A stretch of DNA of 18,480 bases. Origin: Actinomycetospora sp. (GTDB lineage: Bacteria; Actinomycetota; Actinomycetes; Mycobacteriales; Pseudonocardiaceae). The notes beneath the pieces were generated by a model. That model was not told the origin of the DNA. It worked only from the letters and a program-made list of their open reading frames with translations, and did no database searches. The translations under genes were made by a program, and so were the position numbers. The stretch covers positions 1-18,480 of the forward strand of contig JAICLN010000031.1 in NCBI GenBank assembly GCA_025925615.1. The letters are read 5' to 3'. Each line of letters begins with the position of its first letter. Within the stretch, counting starts at the first letter, position 1. Shown piece after piece: positions 14,786 through 18,480 of the stretch.

Positions 14786-15279
14786 TCGACGCGCGAGGTC
14801 GGGGCCGGCGCGGGCTCCGGGGAGTCGTTGTCGTCGCCGGGCATGTGGATGTCGTTGACCGCGATGTTGACCTCGATGACCTCGAGCCCGGTCATCTGCT
14901 CGACGGCCCCGATCACGTTGCGGCGCACCGCGCGGGCGAGCTCGACGATCCCGGCGCCGTACTCGACGATGATGTCGAGGTCGATCGCGGCCTGCTTCTC
15001 GCCGACCTCGACCTGCACGCCCGCGGCCTGGGAGGTGCCGGTGCCGCCGGGGATGCGCTCGCGGATCGCGCCGAAGGCGCGCGAGACCCCGCCGCCCATC
15101 GAGTACACGCCCGAGACCTCGCGGGCGGCGATGCCGGCGATCTTCTGGACCACGCCGGAGGCGATGGTGGTCTTGCCCTGGCCCGAGTCGTCGGCGAGCC
15201 GGGAGGGGGTGGCCCCGCCGGTGCGCGGGGCCGTCAGGGGAGCCGAGCTCGTCACGGGGGAGTCCGAAGGGGACGTCAT
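14782..15279 (-). CDS. Asp23/Gls24 family envelope stress protein (first gene of operon)
   Basis: 165 residues. The Asp23 domain spans about 34-145: GKTTIASGVVQKIAGIAARE, VSGVYSMGGG, VQVEVGEKQAAIDLDIIVEY with Gly following, VRRNVIGAVEQMTGLEVIEV and NIAVNDIHMP. This is a textbook Asp23/Gls24 sequence with Ser/Thr/Pro-rich ends. The start is ATG 15279, preceded by GAGGAG at good spacing. An upstream in-frame start at 15396 would cross the RibD-C gene end and has no such signal. As the first gene it should follow the operon promoter in 15280-15392. The acidic tail (PGDDNDSPEP) may mediate contacts. Known relatives oligomerise and bind AmaP at the membrane. Confidence 0.92.
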   Translation of the reverse strand: MTSPSDSPVTSSAPLTAPRTGGATPSRLADDSGQGKTTIASGVVQKIAGIAAREVSGVYSMGGGVSRAFGAIRERIPGGTGTSQAAGVQVEVGEKQAAIDLDIIVEYGAGIVELARAVRRNVIGAVEQMTGLEVIEVNIAVNDIHMPGDDNDSPEPAPAPTSRVE

Positions 15280-15363
15280 GGGGGCGCTCCTCTGCGCTCG
15301 GGGACGGGCGTCGTGTGGTGAGCCATGCGACCGCCCTCTCGGGTGGCCGACTACCCGTAGGAC

Positions 15364-15397
15364 TGTCACCGCCGCGGAATCGTCACGGGATGTCACC
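15364..15397. promoter_or_regulatory. Three direct repeats of (T/C)GTCAC upstream of the Asp23 operon
   Basis: TGTCACC at 15364-15370, CGTCACG at 15381-15387 and TGTCACC at 15391-15397 lie 85-118 bases upstream of the first Asp23 start, partly over the end of the RibD-C-like gene. Spacings are 17 and 10 bases. The outer copies are identical. Direct repeats near one or two helical turns suit an activator or response regulator. Which regulator is unknown; MtrA-like sites use similar GTCAC repeats, so that is one possibility. Confidence 0.4.
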
Positions 15398-16220
15398 CGA
15401 ATGGGCTAGGCTGGGCCATCGACCGGGCCTCCTCGTCCCCGCGCGCCGTCCGGTACCGCAGGAGCAGCGCGTCGTCGTGGGCGAGGACGGACGCCAGCCG
15501 CAACGGCGCCGCGCCTGCTCCGGGAGATTCGGCAGATCCGGGAGATCCGCCGTAGCCGTCCAGGATCCGGCCGGGCCCGGCGCCCGCCAGCTGCGGGGCG
15601 AGGCTCAGGCACAGCTCGTCGACCAGGCCCGCCGCCGCGAAGGAGCCGAAGAGCGCCGGTCCGCCCTCGCAGAGCACACGGTGCAGCCCCCGCGCCCCCA
15701 GCTCCGCGAGCACCGCGCCCGGGGTCACGTCCCGCTCGCCCACGGCGACCACCTCCGCGAGGTCACCGAGCCGTTCCCCCGCCCCGGGCGCCGCGGTGGC
15801 GGTGGTGAGCAGCAGCGGCGGGACGGCGGTGTCGGTGAGCAGGGCGGCGCCGGGCGCCACGGTCGCCGTCGTCGTCACGACCGCGACCGGCGGGACCTCC
15901 GCCTGTCCCCGCTCCCGGCGCCGGGCGCGCAGCTCGGGGGAGGTGCGCACCCCGCGGTAGTCCTCGGCGCGCACCGTGCCCGCGCCGGCGACGACGACGT
16001 CGGCCAGCTCGCGCAGCAGCCCGAACACCGTCCGGTCGCCGGGCGCGTCCAGCCCGCCGGAGCGCCCGCTGGCCCCGTCGGCCACCGCGCCGTCGGCGCT
16101 GGCGACGAAGTTGACCCGGACGAACGGGCGCCGCAGGGCCGCCGGATAGGCGTAGACCCCGGCCAGCGCCGCACGGTCCAGCTCGCCCGACGGCCCGTCC
16201 GGGGGCCAGACGTGTCTCAT
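15393..16220 (-). CDS. RibD C-terminal-type (pyrimidine/dihydrofolate) reductase
   Basis: 275 residues, of the stand-alone reductase family resembling the C-terminal half of RibD. Landmarks are RPFVRVNFVASADGAVADG (about 34-52), GDRTVFGLLRELADVVVAGAGTVRAEDY (about 61-88), LCEGGPALFGSF (about 188-199) and LVDELCLSLAPQLAGAG. Relatives reduce pyrimidine or pterin intermediates with NADPH. The deaminase half of RibD is absent and no riboflavin operon is nearby, so the true substrate is open. ATG 16220 follows GGGAGGG at about eight bases; an in-frame extension to 16325 overlaps the DUF3072 gene and is rejected. Its 3' part has a 9-base tandem repeat (15522-15548). Its stop lies 113 bases upstream of the Asp23 operon. 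Confidence 0.83.
   Translation of the reverse strand: MRHVWPPDGPSGELDRAALAGVYAYPAALRRPFVRVNFVASADGAVADGASGRSGGLDAPGDRTVFGLLRELADVVVAGAGTVRAEDYRGVRTSPELRARRRERGQAEVPPVAVVTTTATVAPGAALLTDTAVPPLLLTTATAAPGAGERLGDLAEVVAVGERDVTPGAVLAELGARGLHRVLCEGGPALFGSFAAAGLVDELCLSLAPQLAGAGPGRILDGYGGSPGSAESPGAGAAPLRLASVLAHDDALLLRYRTARGDEEARSMAQPSPFG
15522..15548 (-). repeat. Three imperfect 9-base tandem repeats inside the RibD-C-like gene
   Basis: Read on the coding strand, the units are GGATCTCCC, GGATCTGCC and GAATCTCCC, encoding Gly-Ser-Pro, Gly-Ser-Ala and Glu-Ser-Pro in a surface-loop-like segment (YGGSPGSAESPGAG). All three use TCT for Ser, rare in the surrounding codon usage. This looks like a recent slippage expansion. 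Confidence 0.6.
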
Positions 16221-16242
16221 CCGCCGCACCCTCCCACCGGGG

Positions 16243-16779
16243 TCATCCGCGGCCGGCCTTCTGCTGCAGGTCGTCGATCGCCCGGGAGGCCTGGGACTTG
16301 GTGAGGTCCTTCGGCGGCTCCTCACCCGCCTGCTGGGCCAGGGTCTCGAGGTAGCTCGCCTGCGGCCCGGTCATCGGTTCCTCCCCGGTGACCCACTGGT
16401 CGGTGGGCCGCTCCACCCGGAGGGTCGAGCTCCGCTGGGCTGCGTCTCCCCGGCGGTCCGGGTTGCCCGCCGGGTCGGGCCCGGAGGACTGGAGGCGCTC
16501 GATCGCGTCCGAGGCCTGCGCCTTGGTCAGCCCCTCCGGGACGTCCTCACCCGCCTGGTGCGCCAGCGTCTCGAGGTAGCTGGCCTGCGGGCCGGTCATC
16601 GGCTCGTCCCCGGTGACCCAGTTCGCCGGGTCCTTCTCGGCCGAGGAATCGCCGTCCGGCGCCTTCACCGCGTGCGGATCCGGCGCCGTCGACGTGCGCG
16701 TGTCGGCCGTGTGACCTCCGGGGTCTTGGCCGGACGGCGTGTCGGACGGCAGACTGTCGCGCGTGTCGGTCTCACTCAT
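16243..16779 (-). CDS. Tandem DUF3072 protein
   Basis: 178 residues. A polar head (1-48, rich in Asp, Thr, Ser and Pro) precedes two DUF3072 units, at about 51-99 and 126-175. Each has the same order: W-V-T-G-(D/E)-E-P-M-T-G-P-Q-A-S-Y-L-E-T-L-A, then Q-A-G-E, then L-T-K-x-Q-A-S-x-A-I-x-x-L-Q. The end of the unit resembles a small SAP/HeH-like helical motif, but DUF3072 has no known function. The start is ATG 16779, with GGGAG seven bases upstream; the open frame continues far upstream, but there it has no family resemblance and crosses the regulatory region. A perfect SOS box lies 140 bases upstream. The gene ends 22 bases before the RibD-C-like start and may be co-transcribed with it. Confidence 0.88.
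   Translation of the reverse strand: MSETDTRDSLPSDTPSGQDPGGHTADTRTSTAPDPHAVKAPDGDSSAEKDPANWVTGDEPMTGPQASYLETLAHQAGEDVPEGLTKAQASDAIERLQSSGPDPAGNPDRRGDAAQRSSTLRVERPTDQWVTGEEPMTGPQASYLETLAQQAGEEPPKDLTKSQASRAIDDLQQKAGRG
16249..16624 (-). repeat. Internal duplication: two DUF3072 units
   Basis: The unit at about 16249-16402 repeats the unit at about 16487-16624. The strongest DNA identity is in the stretch encoding the shared M-T-G-P-Q-A-S-Y-L-E-T-L-A core. The two copies differ mainly at synonymous sites and in the acidic/Pro linker, which points to an old in-gene duplication held by selection. Confidence 0.75.
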
Positions 16780-16918
16780 GATGGCTCCCGAGGTCGTGGC
16801 CGTCGTGGGTCGTCCTGCTCGCACGGGTGATCGGATCGTCGCGGGGCGCCGTAGACGCGGCCCGCGGTGCCCCCACCGGATGGGGAGGGCCCGCGGGGGG
16901 CCCGGGTGCGCCGTGCGA

Positions 16919-16934
16919 TCGAACACCCGTTCGA
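16919..16934. promoter_or_regulatory. Perfect LexA (SOS) box
   Basis: TCGAACACCCGTTCGA matches the mycobacterial/actinobacterial SOS box consensus TCGAAC-N4-GTTCGA at all 12 fixed positions. A further A-T pair outside extends the inverted repeat to 7 bp per arm. Promoter-like hexamers touch it on both strands: TACGAT at 16935-16940 (plus) and TATCGT at 16941-16936 (minus). The minus orientation would place the box over the transcription start of the DUF3072 gene (140 bases downstream). The plus orientation would give a 500-base leader before gltB. LexA control is inferred from the match. Confidence 0.75.
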
Positions 16935-17005
16935 TACGATAAGGGCATACCCCGACACCGGAACCCCGATACCCGTCGGTCCCCGCAGATCGGGCTGCGG
17001 CACGG

Positions 17006-17091
17006 ACCCTCGGTGGACGGGGAACCACGACCCTCGGTGACAACGTCGTCACCCAGAGGTGGTCCGGTGGACCGGAGGGTGACCGGAGGGT
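17006..17091. repeat. Two pairs of complementary direct repeats in the gltB leader
   Basis: ACCCTCGGTG occurs at 17006-17015 and 17030-17039. ACCGGAGGGT occurs at 17071-17080 and 17082-17091. The second sequence is the reverse complement of ACCCTCCGGT, so each member of one pair can base-pair with each member of the other with a single bulge. In RNA this would allow alternative stems. Confidence 0.5.
17036..17053. promoter_or_regulatory. Near-perfect palindrome GGTGACAACGTCGTCACC
   Basis: Nine-base arms match at eight positions (one A/C mismatch at 17042/17047). It lies between the two repeat pairs, about 400 bases upstream of the gltB start. It could be an operator or, in RNA, a six-pair hairpin with a six-base loop. 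No known regulator is assigned. Confidence 0.4.
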
Positions 17092-17293
17092 TGCCACGAC
17101 GTGGCGATCAGCACGTTGCCGATCTCGTCCGGGCTCGTGCGCAGGGGCGTCGACACCGTTAACGTCGGGTTGCTTCGGACCACACCACTTCAGGCGTCCG
17201 CCGCTCGGGCCGGCCGTCGGTGCTCCGGCCCGACCCGGGACGCCGTCCCCCGACTCCCGCCTCCGGCCCACCCCCGCCATCCCCACCCGCACC

Positions 17294-17318
17294 GGGCGGC
17301 GGCCTCCTGCCGCCACCC
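17294..17318 (+). promoter_or_regulatory. GC-rich hairpin in the gltB leader with CTCCT loop
   Basis: GGGCGGCGGC (17294-17303) pairs with GCCGCCACCC (17309-17318), with one C-A mismatch, around the loop CTCCT (17304-17308). The loop is complementary to Shine-Dalgarno-type sequences, including the GGGAG before the gltB start about 120 bases downstream. It may be a leader-RNA element or chance structure in very GC-rich DNA. Confidence 0.3.
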
Positions 17319-17444
17319 GCCGACTCCCGGTCGCCCGCCGGAACCAGTCAGTTGCAACGCTTCCCGCAGCGCCGGTCGGCCGAGAAGGCCACACCCCCGC
17401 CGCGGAACGGCTCTCCACCACTTCGTCGACGACGGGAGGGGCAC

Positions 17445-18480
17445 GTGGCCACCACCGCCACCGGCACCAGCACGACCGGCCCGCGCGCGGGCTCCGTGCA
17501 GGGGTCGGGCCCGCAGGCCCAGGGTCTCTACGACCCCGCGCACGAGCACGACGCCTGTGGCGTCTCGTTCGTCGCCGACATCGCGGGCCGCCGCGGTCAC
17601 GACATCGTCGCCAAGGGCATCACCGCGCTGATCAACCTCGAGCACCGCGGGGCCCGCGGCGCGGAGCCCGAGACGGGCGACGGCGCCGGGATCCTCATCC
17701 AGCTCCCGGACGGCCTCTTCCGGCCGCTGCTCGCCGAGCAGGGTGTCAGCCTGCCCGCGGTCGGGCGCTACGCGGCCGGGGTGGCGTTCCTGCCCCTCGG
17801 CGACGCCGAGGCCGACGAGGCCCGCGCGATCGTCGAGCGTCTCACCGGCGAGGAGGGCCTGGAGTTCCTGACCTGGCGGGACCTGCCGACCGACCCGGAC
17901 GGGGCGGGCATCGGCCCGACGGCGCGCGAGGCCATGCCGCGCTTCTCCCAGCTGTTCGTCGGTCTGCCCGACGACGTGACCTCCGTCGTCGACACCCCCA
18001 ACGCCGGCGACGACGACGCGGGCGTCGTCCTGACCCTGGAGCGGCGGGCCTTCGCGCTGCGCAAGCGCGTGGAGCACGAGACCGGCGCGGCCGACTGTGC
18101 GACCTACTTCCCGAGCCTCTCGGGACGCACCATCGTCTACAAGGGCATGCTCGCCGAGGGCCAGCTCGCGCCGTTCTACGCCGACCTGCGCGACGAGCGG
18201 ACCACCAGCTCGCTCGCCCTGGTGCACAGCCGGTTCTCGACGAACACCTTCCCGTCCTGGAGCCTGGCCCACCCGTACCGCTACCTCGCCCACAACGGCG
18301 AGATCAACACGCTGCGCGGCAACCGCAACTGGATGACCGCGCGCGAGTCGCTCCTGTCCACGGGGGCCTTCTCGGGGACGAACTCTCCCGGCGAGGAGAT
18401 CGACCGGCTCTTCCCGATCGTGACGCCGGACGCCAGCGACTCGGCGAGCTTCGACGAGGTGCTCGAACTGCTGCACCTCG
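17445..18480 (+). CDS. gltB: Glutamate synthase large subunit, 5' part (runs off window)
   Basis: The first 345 residues are present. A 37-residue Thr/Gly-rich leader precedes Cys38 in HDACGV, the N-terminal nucleophile of class-II glutamine amidotransferases, so the leader should be removed by autoproteolysis as in other GltB proteins. Family landmarks are ALINLEHRGARG (with GDGAGI shortly after), FLPLGD, LALVHSRFSTNTFPSWSLAH, LAHNGEINTLRGNRNWM and the D-S-x-S-F-D-E-V-L-E-L-L stretch at the edge. The enzyme uses glutamine and 2-oxoglutarate to make glutamate, with GltD supplying electrons; the synthase half lies outside the window. The start GTG 17445 has GGGAGGGG a few bases upstream. The long regulatory gap before it suggests leader or operator control. 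Confidence 0.95.
   Translation, partial: MATTATGTSTTGPRAGSVQGSGPQAQGLYDPAHEHDACGVSFVADIAGRRGHDIVAKGITALINLEHRGARGAEPETGDGAGILIQLPDGLFRPLLAEQGVSLPAVGRYAAGVAFLPLGDAEADEARAIVERLTGEEGLEFLTWRDLPTDPDGAGIGPTAREAMPRFSQLFVGLPDDVTSVVDTPNAGDDDAGVVLTLERRAFALRKRVEHETGAADCATYFPSLSGRTIVYKGMLAEGQLAPFYADLRDERTTSSLALVHSRFSTNTFPSWSLAHPYRYLAHNGEINTLRGNRNWMTARESLLSTGAFSGTNSPGEEIDRLFPIVTPDASDSASFDEVLELLHL

Larger units (their letters stand above)
16780..17444. other. 665-base regulatory region between DUF3072 gene and gltB
   Basis: Non-coding gap between divergent genes. The plus-strand frames in it are short, basic and Arg/Pro/Gly-rich, without recognisable domains. It contains the SOS box, a GGTGAC palindrome, two pairs of mutually complementary direct repeats and a GC-rich hairpin, each listed separately. 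CGTTAACG (17157-17164) is a short palindrome that includes a -10-like TAACGT. No clear TTGACA-type -35 was found for either gene. Confidence 0.6.

Noticed and set aside
15522..15548. Possible CRISPR-like or mobile repeat
   Set aside because: Units are only nine bases, contiguous and in coding frame; this is a simple in-gene tandem repeat.
16827..17162. 111-aa plus-strand frame across the SOS box, considered as an SOS-induced gene
   Set aside because: It spans the box and promoter-like hexamers, lacks a ribosome-binding site and is of shadow-like composition.
17190..18476. 428-aa minus-strand open frame
   Set aside because: It is antisense to gltB, whose protein is clearly recognisable; no family resemblance in the shadow.

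Overview
This window is very GC-rich, uses almost only G/C at third codon positions, and carries gene families typical of Actinobacteria: LigC-type ATP-dependent DNA ligase, an Asp23/Gls24-AmaP-DUF6286 cluster, DUF3072, a TAP-like lipoprotein hydrolase, and a LexA box of the mycobacterial type. The best guess is a Pseudonocardiales-like actinomycete. That placement is inference; there is no rRNA or other phylogenetic marker here. No tRNA, rRNA, CRISPR array, insertion sequence or phage gene was seen. It reads as ordinary chromosome with several unusual local features.

Left part (1-7654). A truncated medium-chain dehydrogenase without zinc ligands (minus) diverges, only 38 bases apart, from a large membrane protein that fuses a CDP-alcohol phosphatidyltransferase to a sulfatase/LTA-synthase-like domain (plus). 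A 416-base non-coding gap with a long hairpin separates that gene from a convergent sorbosone-dehydrogenase-like lipoprotein. A two-gene plus-strand operon follows: a DUF2127 membrane protein and a ZnT9-like cation diffusion facilitator. It runs tail to tail, with overlap, into a TetR regulator.

Middle part (7655-12208), all minus strand: a Pro-rich three-TM protein, a DHRS12-like short-chain dehydrogenase, a TAP-like alpha/beta-hydrolase lipoprotein that has lost its nucleophile serine, and ligC. Several genes here appear to be leaderless: GTG or ATG codons lie 6-7 bases after -10-like hexamers.

Right-centre (12238-15279): a tightly coupled seven-gene minus-strand operon. In order of transcription it encodes an Asp23/Gls24 protein, a second Asp23-like protein, a J-domain-like protein with an HPD motif, a 59-aa DUF2273-like membrane peptide, another Asp23 protein, a DUF6286 membrane protein and AmaP. 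Five of its six junctions are 4-base overlaps. The likely product is a membrane-anchored envelope-stress assembly. Upstream lies a RibD-C-type reductase gene.

Right edge (16243-18480): a tandem DUF3072 protein (minus) and the 5' part of gltB (plus) diverge across 665 non-coding bases. That gap holds a perfect SOS box (TCGAAC-N4-GTTCGA), a near-perfect palindrome, mutually complementary direct repeats and a strong hairpin. It is the most regulation-dense stretch of the window.
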